Shown one piece after another: positions 17,230 to 27,256 of a DNA stretch of 64,000 nt. The translations under genes and the position numbers were made by a program. The DNA is from an uncultured Flavobacteriaceae bacterium (GTDB lineage: Bacteria > Bacteroidota > Bacteroidia > Flavobacteriales > Flavobacteriaceae). Positions within the stretch are counted from its first letter, which is position 1, and each line of letters starts with the position of its first letter. The stretch lies in NCBI GenBank assembly GCA_938029725.1, contig CALHGE010000010.1, forward strand, positions 1-64,000. Direction: 5' to 3'. The notes below the pieces were generated by a model. The model ran no database searches. It was not told the origin of the DNA and saw nothing but the letters and a program-made list of their open reading frames with translations.

Positions 17230-20200
17230 TTAATTTGAGATTTTATATGATTCTATAGGCTTGCCAGCACTACTTATATATAAAATAGTATCGATCAAAA
17301 CAGAACTTGACACTTCTCCATCGAGTTTTAAACCAGCTTCTGTTTGGGGTACATATTCGAAATTACCCTTGGCGTCTCCGGTCAACAGTGTGCCATAATT
17401 GGCATCAAACTTTCCTAAACGCAATTTAAAATGGTGATTGTTACCAAACAAAATCAAATCGGTATTTCCGTCATTATTAAAATCAGCTTGAACAATAGTA
17501 GAAACTGGTGAATACTGGGCCTGAACGGGTAAAGAGTTCGACTTATACTTTCCAATACCGCTCAAGAACATACTCGTCTCCATGTGATTCGCAGAAAGTT
17601 GATCAGCTGTTGTTAATTCTTCCTCGCTAAATATATCTGTGATAGTAGCATTTGAATAGCTTTTATAGCTTGTGTATTTCGAGCGATATTTTGTCAACTG
17701 ACCAAACAATTCATCACGTGTCAGGTAAGGGTAACTTTTGCCCTCTATATAAAAACAAAATATGGGATCAACAGAACTATTTGAATCAAAATCGGCATAA
17801 TACAACTCTGCAGGCTCAACATCTGACACTTGAAATTGGGTATTTGTTCCAACATTTCCTGCTATTAGGTCGGGCTTACCGTCAGCATTAAAATCACCCA
17901 CTTCAATAGTATTCCACCAGCCTTTATATTCTTTGTCAAAATAAGCAGCCGTTTTGTTTTCGAGTTTTCCGTCAGTCTTAATAAATACTGTTATGGGCAT
18001 CCATTCGCCGACAACAACTAAATCATTGACTTGGTCATCATTCATATCAACCCAAACTGCATCGGTTACCATGCCAATATTTTCAAGACCTGAAGCATGA
18101 GTCTTTGTTTCTTCTGAGAAGTTACCAACGCCATCATTTATCAATATATAGCTCTTGGGTGTTTCAGGGTACCGACCAGGAATCAACCTACTGCCTACAA
18201 ATAAATCTATAAAGCCATCACCGTTAATATCATCAGCAACTACACAAGAGCTACTTGATTTGAAGTTCGGAAGCGCATTGGTATTCTTTTCAAAACCACC
18301 TTTACCGTCTCCTAAATACAATCGATTTTGTAAGCGAATGTCGTTCTGTTCAAAGTTGTGATACCCTCCGCTTGATACATAGATGTCTATGTTTCCATCG
18401 GCATTGGCATCAAAAAATACCGCAGCAGTATCGTGACTAGCTTTATCCTCTTCAAAAGTTTTGCTCGACAGCTTATAGAAACCACTGTTCTTTCGTTGTA
18501 AAAATACCGCTGCCGATTGCCCTTCGACTCCACCTATAAAAACATCATCGAGACCATCATTATTCAAATCTCCTTGAATCATTTCGGCCCCTGAATGCGA
18601 TACTTGGGAAATTAATAAAGACTGACGTTTAAAATCATTCACTTTTGATTCTAGAGATTCAAATAATATTTGAGAGGAAACTTCAGTCAGTAAAGGTTCT
18701 ATCTTCGTTTTGACAGCTCTTTTTAACGAAGCATTATTCTCCTCTAAAACCAATACTTGATTAGATTTGACATTTTGTATATGCTGTTGTTTTCCAGAAT
18801 TCCATCTTATTATTAACGAGTCTACTTCGCTTGCACTGCCAAGTCCGAAATTAAGAATTGTCGAAACTGATGATAGGTAGCCCCGCATAGGAGACTGCTC
18901 TAAAGCTTGTGTTTTTCCATTTTCATAAATAGAAATCTTTGCGCCAATGCCATCGCTATTTAAATCGGCACCTTTTAATTTGATCTGCAAATAGTTTGAA
19001 TCTCCCTTTTGCGACTCGTTACGATAAATAAAGGCTGGTCTATTGATGTTGTTTACTATTAAATCTAAATCGCCATCATTATCTAAATCGGCATAAGCAG
19101 CACCATTACTATTCGCAGGTTGATTTAGTCCGAACGCTTTAGTTTCATCTGAGAAGCTCAGGCCTTCTTGATTATAAAAAAGGTAATTAGAGAGGTTTGA
19201 AGAGGGCATTTCTTTTATTATTTCAAGCACATCTTGTCGCTGCAGCCTCCCTTTTGATTTTACATAGCTATCCATGTAGTTAATGAAATCTAGATTGGTA
19301 TAATCTCTATAATACCCATTGGTAATATACAAGTCTTTCCAACCATCATTGTCGTAATCAGCTAAGAGTGCTGACCAGCTCCAATCGGTGTTTGACACCC
19401 CCGCTAATTGACCAATTTCACTATAGGTGCCATCTCCATTATTCAGTTGTAACATGTTGCGCATATACTGGTAATGAAATCCGCTGCGAACATTCAAATC
19501 AAACTTTTCGTAATTATCGGGACTTAGCAATAGCTTCTGTCTTTCATTATCTCTCGGAAGCATGTCAAGCGTAAAAATATCTGTTCTACCATCGTTATTG
19601 ATGTCTGCAATGTCATTGCCCATAGAGAATTTGCTCGTATGACCTATGCTCTCTTTGAGTTGATTTGTAAAAGATCCGTTGGTCGTATTGATATAGAGAT
19701 AATCTGGAACTGCATAATCGTTTGAGATATAGAAATCTTGCCATCCGTCGTTATTCAAGTCACTAATACCTAAACCTAGTCCGTATGTAAGGGCAGAACC
19801 GCTTATTCCTGCGTTTACAGTGACATCTTTAAAGACACCATTCGTTTGCTGATAGAGGCGAACGCCCTGTAAAGGGTCGTCTTTCTTTAGCAATTCAAGC
19901 GTGCTCACTTCATTCAAAATAGGCAAGGACTTCGGGTTATGATTTAGTAAGACCATATCCAAATCACCATCACGGTCGTAATCGAAAAAATACCCTTGAT
20001 TGCTAAAAGCGGGGCTATCTAATCCAAACTCAGCTGCCCTTTCTTCAAAATGTGGGATTCCGTTAGCATCATTTCCTATATTAATAAAAAGCTCGTTCTT
20101 ACGTTTTTGAGGTGGTAAAGCTCCTGAGTAACATACATACAAATCAAGCTTACCATCACCATTGACATCAGCTGCCGACACACCGGTTTTCCAAGGTCCA

Positions 20201-20559
20201 GGTCTACCCGCTACTTTAGAAATTACAGTAGCATCCTCAAATTTCATATCACCAGTATTGATATAAAATTTATTCTCTGCCATATTTGAGGTGAAATAGA
20301 TATCTATTCTTTCGTCTCCATTAAAATCGCCTGTTGCAACACCACCACCGTTATACAGATATTCATATACCAATACATTTGCATTAAGCCCCTCTGTAAG
20401 TTTATTTTGAAAGTCAATATTGGTTTCTGCTGGATCTAAAAGGGTAAATAATGGGGGCGCAGTATCTGCTTTTTCTTTAGATGATTCAAGCTTGTCTTTC
20501 TTGCACCCCAAAACTACTATCAAACAAAAAGCAACATATTTTAAAAAAGTACGGTTCAT
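17230..20559 (-). CDS. Two-propeller FG-GAP / ASPIC-UnbV lipoprotein
   Basis: A 1109-residue lipoprotein (FCLIVVLGC lipobox). Seven FG-GAP Ca-binding repeats (DVNGDGKLDLYV, DYDRDGDLDMVL, DINNDGRTDIFT and so on) come first. An ASPIC/UnbV domain is in the middle (GIGAKISIYENGKTQ). A second series of at least six repeats follows (DLNNDGLDDVFI, DINGDGFIDLFV, DFNADGKPDLIA, DFNNDGNTDLIL). This gives propeller-ASPIC-propeller, about twice the partner FG-GAP protein in this operon. It is probably surface-exposed and helps bind or process the SusCD substrate, which is inference. The longer frame from 20613 would read through a terminator hairpin, so the ATG at 20559, directly before the lipoprotein signal, is chosen. 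Confidence 0.9.
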   Translation of the reverse strand: MNRTFLKYVAFCLIVVLGCKKDKLESSKEKADTAPPLFTLLDPAETNIDFQNKLTEGLNANVLVYEYLYNGGGVATGDFNGDERIDIYFTSNMAENKFYINTGDMKFEDATVISKVAGRPGPWKTGVSAADVNGDGKLDLYVCYSGALPPQKRKNELFINIGNDANGIPHFEERAAEFGLDSPAFSNQGYFFDYDRDGDLDMVLLNHNPKSLPILNEVSTLELLKKDDPLQGVRLYQQTNGVFKDVTVNAGISGSALTYGLGLGISDLNNDGWQDFYISNDYAVPDYLYINTTNGSFTNQLKESIGHTSKFSMGNDIADINNDGRTDIFTLDMLPRDNERQKLLLSPDNYEKFDLNVRSGFHYQYMRNMLQLNNGDGTYSEIGQLAGVSNTDWSWSALLADYDNDGWKDLYITNGYYRDYTNLDFINYMDSYVKSKGRLQRQDVLEIIKEMPSSNLSNYLFYNQEGLSFSDETKAFGLNQPANSNGAAYADLDNDGDLDLIVNNINRPAFIYRNESQKGDSNYLQIKLKGADLNSDGIGAKISIYENGKTQALEQSPMRGYLSSVSTILNFGLGSASEVDSLIIRWNSGKQQHIQNVKSNQVLVLEENNASLKRAVKTKIEPLLTEVSSQILFESLESKVNDFKRQSLLISQVSHSGAEMIQGDLNNDGLDDVFIGGVEGQSAAVFLQRKNSGFYKLSSKTFEEDKASHDTAAVFFDANADGNIDIYVSSGGYHNFEQNDIRLQNRLYLGDGKGGFEKNTNALPNFKSSSSCVVADDINGDGFIDLFVGSRLIPGRYPETPKSYILINDGVGNFSEETKTHASGLENIGMVTDAVWVDMNDDQVNDLVVVGEWMPITVFIKTDGKLENKTAAYFDKEYKGWWNTIEVGDFNADGKPDLIAGNVGTNTQFQVSDVEPAELYYADFDSNSSVDPIFCFYIEGKSYPYLTRDELFGQLTKYRSKYTSYKSYSNATITDIFSEEELTTADQLSANHMETSMFLSGIGKYKSNSLPVQAQYSPVSTIVQADFNNDGNTDLILFGNNHHFKLRLGKFDANYGTLLTGDAKGNFEYVPQTEAGLKLDGEVSSSVLIDTILYISSAGKPIESYKISN

Positions 20560-20572
20560 AGGATATAAAAAT

Positions 20573-20607
20573 AAAAAATCTATCCCATGAAAGGGATAGA
20601 TTTTTTT
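20573..20607 (-). terminator. Intrinsic terminator between susD and the FG-GAP lipoprotein gene
   Basis: A perfect 14-bp stem (arms 20573-20586 and 20593-20606) with a 6-base loop and a T-run on the minus strand, 25 bases after the susD stop. It probably makes most transcripts end after susCD, with some read-through to the downstream genes. Confidence 0.75.
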
Positions 20608-20631
20608 AATCAATACTAGAAGTATTTCGTA

Positions 20632-22506
20632 TTAATACCCTGGATTCTGAACCAAGAGTGCATTACGACTAATTTCATCTCTACTTAAGGGAAGGTAATA
20701 CATCTTATCATCCCAAGTTCTCGTTTCAGTTTCTGTCATATCTATCACATTATACGAATAATCATAAACCGTTTTATCATGTCTGTACGGTGATAATGGC
20801 GTCATTCCTGCTTTTAGAGTAGCTGTTGGTCTAATAACCTTTATGCCTCTACCAAGCGTTTCTTCAGCAATCATCCATCGTCTGGCATCATGATAGCGGT
20901 GCTGTTCGTATACCAACTCTACTCTTCTTTCGTTACGATAAATATCTCTAAGTTCAGTTCCTGAAGCTGTAATAGCTGGTAAACCTGCTCTAAATCGAAT
21001 CTTATTTAACCAACTTACTGCTTCGCCTTCATCACCAGTCTCAATCGAAGCTTCCACATAATTCAAGATCATTTCTGTATATCTTATAAAAGGCCATGGA
21101 ATCACTTGTGCACTAGATAGGTTATCCGAAACAGCCGGATCTGCATCAATAAACTTTCTTAGGTAGTAACCTGATCTACTTCCATTCCAGTTCTCAATAG
21201 GGGAATCTCTTGTATCAATACCCGGTATTGTACCTCCAGCACCGTCATCATAACGACCAGTTTGTATTTGATCGTTCGGATCCATACCAGCAACGTCACT
21301 TGGGCGCGGCTTCCAATTAGAGCCATCAAATAAGACGGTTGCATATAACCTTGGGTCTCTTCCTGTATACGGATCAGCTGCATGAGCAGGATTCGACCAA
21401 TCGAATTTAGATCCATCCATCATTACATAATCATCTACCAACTGTTGAATTGGTGTATTTCCCGCCCAGTTATGGTATCCATTAGGGCCATTATTTACTC
21501 CTTGGTGAATGCCTCCTAAGGGCCAGTTATCTTCTTGAGTAAACAGAGGTGAATGCGTTCGTTCAAACAATAATTCAGAAGCTGCTGCTGCATCTCCTAC
21601 ACCACTATTACCTCCCATTGCAATAGAAACATAGGTTTCAGTTGCTTGTTCAGCACTTGCGGGTGCAGCCAAATCTAACCTGTAACCTGAAGTCGCATCT
21701 AAAACTGCCTTGGCGGCTGCTTTAGCAGCATTCCAACGCGTCATCTGATCACCTGAGGTATACGCGACTAAATCTAAGTTCGAATAACTACCAAGCATAG
21801 CCGAGTTAGCACTAGCTGTAGGCCCATGTCTTAAATCACTCGCCGCATACAAAAGAACTCTTGATTTAAGTGCCATTGCACTTAAATTCGTAGCCCTACC
21901 CGCGTTTGTTGGTTTTCCCGCTAATTTTGAAATTGCCACTTCTAAATCTGCTAAAGCAAAATCAACATTTTCAGCATAGGTGTTTCTTGCTGCGGAGAAG
22001 TCCTCTCCTAATTCGTAAGGCCTATCAATTATTGGAGCACTACCATAAAAACGTTGCAGTTGGTGGTAGTAGAAGGCTCTTAAAAAATGAGCTTCTCCAA
22101 TAAGTCTATCCTTAATTGCGGTATCAAAAGTTGCCTCAGGCAGTTGCTGAATGGCAACATTGGCTTGGCGTATAGCTAAAAACAGTTCATCCCATTGCGG
22201 AAGTATTCTGTTATTACCTGTACCTGCCGCCGACAAAGTACCTTCAGTTATTACCTCAACTCCTCTTCCAGTGTGAGTGAACATCGTCTCATCAGTGAGA
22301 GAACCCAAACCTTCTTCTTCGAAACCACCATATCCTAAATATGAATACACATTGAATACAAAAGCTTCCGATAACGCAGGGTCACCCCATGTCGCATCTG
22401 CCGAAATTTTATCTAACGGCTGTGTGTCTAAAAAATCTTTGTTGCAGGATAGTGGCAGCATAGCAACTGCAAGTATCCCAAAAATTAATAATCTTCTTTT
22501 TTTCAT
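20632..22506 (-). CDS. SusD/RagB-family outer-membrane nutrient-binding lipoprotein
   Basis: A 624-residue lipoprotein (MKKRRLLIFGILAVAMLPLSC) that would cap the SusC channel and bind substrate. It has the SusD N-terminal start DFLDTQPLDKISADATWGDP, the TPR-like helical core (LIGEAHFLRAFYYHQLQRFY), and the conserved C-terminal half with AEASIETGDEGEAVSWLNKI and the end EISRNALLVQNPGY. Length is at the upper side of the family. It follows susC by 9 bases and precedes a strong intrinsic terminator. The substrate is not shown by the sequence; the downstream genes suggest a galactose-containing glycan. Confidence 0.95.
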   Translation of the reverse strand: MKKRRLLIFGILAVAMLPLSCNKDFLDTQPLDKISADATWGDPALSEAFVFNVYSYLGYGGFEEEGLGSLTDETMFTHTGRGVEVITEGTLSAAGTGNNRILPQWDELFLAIRQANVAIQQLPEATFDTAIKDRLIGEAHFLRAFYYHQLQRFYGSAPIIDRPYELGEDFSAARNTYAENVDFALADLEVAISKLAGKPTNAGRATNLSAMALKSRVLLYAASDLRHGPTASANSAMLGSYSNLDLVAYTSGDQMTRWNAAKAAAKAVLDATSGYRLDLAAPASAEQATETYVSIAMGGNSGVGDAAAASELLFERTHSPLFTQEDNWPLGGIHQGVNNGPNGYHNWAGNTPIQQLVDDYVMMDGSKFDWSNPAHAADPYTGRDPRLYATVLFDGSNWKPRPSDVAGMDPNDQIQTGRYDDGAGGTIPGIDTRDSPIENWNGSRSGYYLRKFIDADPAVSDNLSSAQVIPWPFIRYTEMILNYVEASIETGDEGEAVSWLNKIRFRAGLPAITASGTELRDIYRNERRVELVYEQHRYHDARRWMIAEETLGRGIKVIRPTATLKAGMTPLSPYRHDKTVYDYSYNVIDMTETETRTWDDKMYYLPLSRDEISRNALLVQNPGY

Positions 22507-22515
22507 AACGTTGTA

Positions 22516-25500
22516 TTAAAAAGTTAAACTAAATCCTGCATTCATAATGGTCTGTTGTGGATAAAACTGTCCACTCTGAGAAGTAGACTCAGGATCATAA
22601 ATATCTTGTGCAGCCCAAGTTAGTAAATTTAAGCCGCTTATATAAACCTTAAAGTTCGACAAACCAAAGGGTTGTATCAAATCTTTTGGAAAATTATATC
22701 CCAATTGCACGTTTTTTAAACGTACATAATCTTTACTAAAAAGATTGTAAGTATTGTTTCCAAAACCACCACCTGAATAATACGTATCACCTCTACTTGC
22801 CAATCTAGGATGCTCACTACTTGGGTTGTCTATACTCCATCGATTATCAAAACTATACTTTAAGAAATTTCCGATGTCTCCAGACTCTGTTTGAATGCGA
22901 AGTTTTGCACCGGTTGCCCCTTGTAAAAGAACAGCCAGATCAAAGTTCTTGTAAGATGCGTTGAATGTAGCTCCAAAGTTGAAGTTTGGCGTAATACTTT
23001 GTTTCAAACGAACTTGATCTCTATCATCGATTATACCATCTCCACTAACATCTTTAAATTTCAAATCACCAGGTTGTAATTGAGGCGTTACATTACTGTA
23101 GTCTAATGTATTTGCCGCAATTGCAGCTTCATCTATAAAAACCCCATCTGCCTCATACACTAGATACGCTCCAATGGGTTTTCCTTCTTGCAATTGGTAC
23201 TCTGGAGCACCTGGAATTTCGTCTAAGAAAACTACTTCATTTTGCGAAAATCCTCCATTAATTCCAAAATCATATTTGAACCCATCTATATTGCCAGCAA
23301 AATAATTCAAAGAAAATTCAAAACCTTGGTTATTAACTTTTCCAGCATTTACCGGAGGCAAAAGTGTAGAAATACCTGAAGAACCAGGAGTGGAGCCTGT
23401 TTCTTGAATCAAAATTTGATCTCTTTTATTCAAAAAGTATTCTAGAGTAAAGCTCAATTTTCCATCCAAAACAATACCATCAAGACCTAGGTTAAAATTA
23501 TTTGCGCGTTCCCAAGTAAAACTAGGGTTTGCCAATACAGCTTCTTGCAAAGTATTTACTACCTGACCATCTATAGGAAACTGTCCAAATTCGAAATTCG
23601 AAAGAAATGCATACTCTTGCAGCTCACCATCATCAATTATCCCATTATTGTTAGAATCAAAAGCAACTTGATCATTACCCATTTGACCATAAGAAGCTCT
23701 TAACTTCAAATAATCAATTCCTTTAACATTGAACCAATCTTCTTTATTGATATTCCATCCTACTAAGAAACCTGGAAAGAATCCGAAACGATCTTCTCCC
23801 GGAAAAATATAAGAACCATCATAACGCCAAATAAATTCAGCAAGATATTTTTCTTTGTAGTTATATTGTACCCGACCATAATAACCTAACCTTGTTCTAT
23901 TGTAGGCACTTCCGTTAGTATCTTGACCATCTGTACCACCAGCAAATAATTGATCGACTGCCGGAGAAATATAATTTCTTCTAAAAGCAGAGAAAAACTC
24001 TCCTTGAAAACGTTCGCTTGTAATACCCGCCATCAAACCAATGGTATGATCTCCAAAATTACGATCATAGCTCAAAAGTCCTGTAAGGTTAACATTCAAT
24101 ACATTTGATGATGATTGACCTAATCTTGGGTCACTAAAATTAGAGCGAATAGCTCCTGTAGTTACTGGGTTTCCAGTAGCTATATAGTTCTCACGATCTA
24201 AGAAAAATAACTCCCATGGAGTTTCCCAACGCTTTTGTCTTTGCTGACTTTGATCAACACCAGTCAATAAAGTAAGTTTTAATCCGTCTACCCAAGGGTT
24301 TGTAATTTCAACAGAACCTGTTAATTGCAAGAAATCTGTTGGTCTTCTATCATACCCAGTAGCATTTGTCGTAACAACTACAGGCTGTTGACCGTTTTCG
24401 ATATCTGGCCCTGGTTGTCCATTCGGCCATATTGCCGCTTCATTAGGTCGACCACGCATCAACATTCTAAATATAGCGCCTGCACCTTCTGTAGGAAATC
24501 TACGATCTTCTTTTCGGTAACCAAAGCCAAGCTTTGCGGTTACATACTCGTTTACTTTAATATCGGTATTGATTCTAAAATTATATTGTTGATACCGATT
24601 TGCTGAATTCTTATAAATCGCATCTTGATCAGTGTACCCTAAAGAAGTATAATAATTAATCTTCTCACTACCACCACTAACTGAAAGATTATGACGACTC
24701 TGTTCTGCCCAATCTCTAAAAGTAGCACCAAACCAATCTGTATCTGGAAACAACCAAGGATCTGTACTATTGGTATGACCTGCAACAGTTTCAGGACTGA
24801 AAGCAGCATTTACAACTTCTCCAGAACCTGGAATGGTATAATCACCCCCCGATCGAAACCCATTTTGAGCAGCACTCCATTCACTTACCGGAATGTTACT
24901 ATTAAAAACAGCTAACTCGTTCATTATTTGAAGATACTCCGCAGCATTTGACATCTCAGGAGTTCGCGTTGGTCTTGTAAAACCAAAATCAGCTCTATAC
25001 TTTATTACGGGCTTTCCTGGTTTTCCTTGTTTTGTTGTAATAATAATAGCGCCATTTGCTGCTCTAGCTCCATAAATTGCAGCAGAAGCATCTTTCAGCA
25101 CAGAAATATTAGCGATATCATCAGGATTAATTCGTCCGAGACCACCATCACGATCAGGAATACCGTCAATAACTATTAACGGGTTATTATTTCCTAAGGT
25201 ATTCTGCCCCCTAATGCTAATATTAGATTCATCATTACCTGGCTCACCACTAGTTTGTATAATAACGACCCCGGGCAATCTTCCCGCTAGCGAGTTAGAA
25301 ACACTAATTGCTGGAGAACTCTCCAATACAGGCCCCTGAATAGCGGTTACTGCACCAGTTACCGTTGCTTTTTTCTGGGTACCATACCCTACAACGACTA
25401 CTTCTTCTAAATTAGCGACATCCTCCTCCATCGCCATGTTGATGTTGGTTTGGTTGTTTACTGCCACTTTAACAGTTTTAAAACCAATATAACTAAATTG

Positions 25501-25752
25501 TAAATTAGTGGTACCATCTGCGACCGTAATGGTATAGTTACCATCAAAATCAGAGTTTACACCATTCGTAGAATCCCCAGTATCAAGAATGGTTACCCCC
25601 GGTAAAGGGAGTCCGTCGCCTGCAGCCGTAACAGAACCTGTTATCGTAGTTTGCGATTGTATTGCTGAAATCAGCAAAAAATTAAAGGCTAGAAAAAACG
25701 CAAGCCGCATCTGATTAAAATGCCGCTGCTTTGAAATTGGTTGTTTGTTCAT
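22516..25752 (-). CDS. SusC/RagA-family TonB-dependent outer-membrane transporter
   Basis: A 1078-residue import channel driven by TonB. After the signal peptide (AFFLAFNFLLISAIQSQ) comes a carboxypeptidase-like regulatory domain (ITGSVTAAGDGLPLPGVTIL). The TonB box region EEVVVVGYGTQKKATVTGAV, a plug domain with NPLIVIDGIPDRD and ASAAIYGARAANGAIIITTK, and a 22-strand barrel ending in an aromatic residue (NAGFSLTF) follow. It pairs with the SusD gene next to it and heads the operon. The ATG at 25752 (MNKQPIS) is preferred over an upstream GTG at 25779. Confidence 0.96.
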   Translation of the reverse strand: MNKQPISKQRHFNQMRLAFFLAFNFLLISAIQSQTTITGSVTAAGDGLPLPGVTILDTGDSTNGVNSDFDGNYTITVADGTTNLQFSYIGFKTVKVAVNNQTNINMAMEEDVANLEEVVVVGYGTQKKATVTGAVTAIQGPVLESSPAISVSNSLAGRLPGVVIIQTSGEPGNDESNISIRGQNTLGNNNPLIVIDGIPDRDGGLGRINPDDIANISVLKDASAAIYGARAANGAIIITTKQGKPGKPVIKYRADFGFTRPTRTPEMSNAAEYLQIMNELAVFNSNIPVSEWSAAQNGFRSGGDYTIPGSGEVVNAAFSPETVAGHTNSTDPWLFPDTDWFGATFRDWAEQSRHNLSVSGGSEKINYYTSLGYTDQDAIYKNSANRYQQYNFRINTDIKVNEYVTAKLGFGYRKEDRRFPTEGAGAIFRMLMRGRPNEAAIWPNGQPGPDIENGQQPVVVTTNATGYDRRPTDFLQLTGSVEITNPWVDGLKLTLLTGVDQSQQRQKRWETPWELFFLDRENYIATGNPVTTGAIRSNFSDPRLGQSSSNVLNVNLTGLLSYDRNFGDHTIGLMAGITSERFQGEFFSAFRRNYISPAVDQLFAGGTDGQDTNGSAYNRTRLGYYGRVQYNYKEKYLAEFIWRYDGSYIFPGEDRFGFFPGFLVGWNINKEDWFNVKGIDYLKLRASYGQMGNDQVAFDSNNNGIIDDGELQEYAFLSNFEFGQFPIDGQVVNTLQEAVLANPSFTWERANNFNLGLDGIVLDGKLSFTLEYFLNKRDQILIQETGSTPGSSGISTLLPPVNAGKVNNQGFEFSLNYFAGNIDGFKYDFGINGGFSQNEVVFLDEIPGAPEYQLQEGKPIGAYLVYEADGVFIDEAAIAANTLDYSNVTPQLQPGDLKFKDVSGDGIIDDRDQVRLKQSITPNFNFGATFNASYKNFDLAVLLQGATGAKLRIQTESGDIGNFLKYSFDNRWSIDNPSSEHPRLASRGDTYYSGGGFGNNTYNLFSKDYVRLKNVQLGYNFPKDLIQPFGLSNFKVYISGLNLLTWAAQDIYDPESTSQSGQFYPQQTIMNAGFSLTF

Positions 25753-25782
25753 AAAGTGTCGGTTGTTTTGATTATACACTAG

Positions 25783-25810
25783 TAAATTTAACTAAATATT
25801 AGGAATTCAA
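25783..25810 (-). promoter_or_regulatory. Candidate susC promoter
   Basis: On the minus strand TTG (25810-25808), a 17-base spacer and TAAATTTA (25790-25783). The -7 box ends 30 bases before the susC ATG. This fits the Bacteroidota promoter pattern, but the sequence is AT-rich. Confidence 0.35.
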
Positions 25811-25889
25811 TCAAAAATTCATTTAATTTTTCAATTATTCGCATTTCTAAAAAAAAACACTAACTCTTTTGCTCTTCGTAGCTGAAAAT

Positions 25890-25924
25890 AAAAGCCAAGA
25901 AAATATAACTATAACTTGGCTTTT
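25890..25924 (-). terminator. Probable terminator of the GntR-type regulator gene
   Basis: Arms AAAAGCCAAG and CTTGGCTTTT (10 bp, perfect) around a 15-base AT-rich loop, followed on the minus strand by ATTTTC. It lies between the regulator stop and the susC promoter and would separate the two transcripts. Confidence 0.55.
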
Positions 25925-26083
25925 CAATATTCAAAATTGTCAAACTAACTTAACAACAAATTAAATACTATGATATTCTATGCTACTCACCAAATGTATA
26001 AAAAAAATACATCTTTCCTAATTTCGAATGAGATAAATAACAAATTAAGAAAAAAAAGCTATGAATTTTACCAATACGCACTT

Positions 26084-27097
26084 CTAGAGCGAATTACGCT
26101 TCATTAAATGAAGAGGAACAATCTCTTGGATCGTTTCTTGATTTTTTACAAAATCAGCGGCCCTTCTTGCCATTTCTTTAAAATCACAGGAAATTGTTGT
26201 GATTCCGCCAAAAACAATTTCTTTGACCAAGTGGTCATTGTGAGAAAGAATACCCACATCTTTTCCTACCACAAATTCGTAATTACGACAGTCTCTTAAT
26301 ACTTCCCAAAGGTACATGTCATTTACAAAAAAATAGAGTCTTCCTTTTTTGACTGAGCCATCTTTATAATCTCTTTTTGTTCTACCAACGATCTTGTAAT
26401 CTGTTATAAACCGTAGAAAACCTTTTACAATTCCTTGGGGGTAATCGCTAATATCTGGCAAATACAATATAAACTCTTTGTACTTCCGTATTAACGGTAA
26501 TAACTCCAAAAGCCTACTATAGGTAGATTCTTCAAACTCTTGAGAAATATATGAATACGCTTCAGGCATCGATAAATACCTGTCAATTATCAGTAATTTT
26601 TGCGGATTAATACTTTTTAAAAGTGGCTGAATATAAGGGTCTGGTATCGGCGCCACCACATACATACCATATTTACCAAGGATATTATTGAATACCGTCT
26701 CAAAGACCTGAATATTATTGTGATGAAAAAACACATCGATTTGAACCCGCTTCCCTAATTCCTTTCTAAATGCGTTATAAAAATCTTGTTGAAAACGTTG
26801 AAAAGAGAATAGTAACAAGGCAATTTTTAAAGTCACCTTCGTATTTTCACTAATAATAAAATAACCCTTGAGCTTTTTTGATTCTACTAAGCCTCGCTGT
26901 TTTAAATCCTCATATGCCTTTACAATTGTTTTTCGCGCAAAGCCCAATTCACCGACCATCTGATTGATAGATGGTAGTTGATCACCCACCACTAAAACTC
27001 CAGAATCAATAGCCTCTATGACACCATGAACCAATTGCTCATGTTTTGAAAGTGTATTGACAGTACTGAGACTTTTTATCTTATCTACTAAAGACAT
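26084..27097 (-). CDS. GntR-type transcriptional regulator with sugar-binding-like effector domain
   Basis: A 337-residue regulator. A winged helix-turn-helix of the GntR family is at residues 20-85 (DQLPSINQMVGELGFARKTI, KAYEDLKQRGLVESKKLKGY). It is followed by a periplasmic-binding-protein-like domain of the LacI/GalR type (IALLLFSFQRFQQDFYNAFR, VVAPIPDPY, VVGKDVGILSHNDH). The combination is typical of regulators that sense a sugar ligand beside Sus-like loci. It lies directly upstream of susC in the same orientation with a terminator between, so it is the best candidate for controlling the 9.6-25.8 kb locus. Confidence 0.88.
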   Translation of the reverse strand: MSLVDKIKSLSTVNTLSKHEQLVHGVIEAIDSGVLVVGDQLPSINQMVGELGFARKTIVKAYEDLKQRGLVESKKLKGYFIISENTKVTLKIALLLFSFQRFQQDFYNAFRKELGKRVQIDVFFHHNNIQVFETVFNNILGKYGMYVVAPIPDPYIQPLLKSINPQKLLIIDRYLSMPEAYSYISQEFEESTYSRLLELLPLIRKYKEFILYLPDISDYPQGIVKGFLRFITDYKIVGRTKRDYKDGSVKKGRLYFFVNDMYLWEVLRDCRNYEFVVGKDVGILSHNDHLVKEIVFGGITTISCDFKEMARRAADFVKNQETIQEIVPLHLMKRNSL

Positions 27098-27256
27098 TTT
27101 AAAATTTTAGGAGAACGCATCATATAGGTTTATGAATTCATTGGGTGCGTGAAAATACAAAATAAATGCAGAAGCGCTTTTTAACAAAAGACATACCCGC
27201 TCTTGACATTAAAAATTTTATTACTTTTAGTGAGGCACCTAGAATACTAGTCACTT

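Larger units (their letters stand above)
25753..26083. other. Intergenic region between GntR-type regulator and susC
   Basis: 331 bases without a gene. It holds the likely susC promoter and a terminator hairpin for the regulator gene. The rest is AT-rich with no further structure that I can support. Confidence 0.6.

Noticed and set aside
24325..24606. Plus-strand ORF of 93 codons inside susC
   Set aside because: Antisense shadow of a clear, conserved gene.
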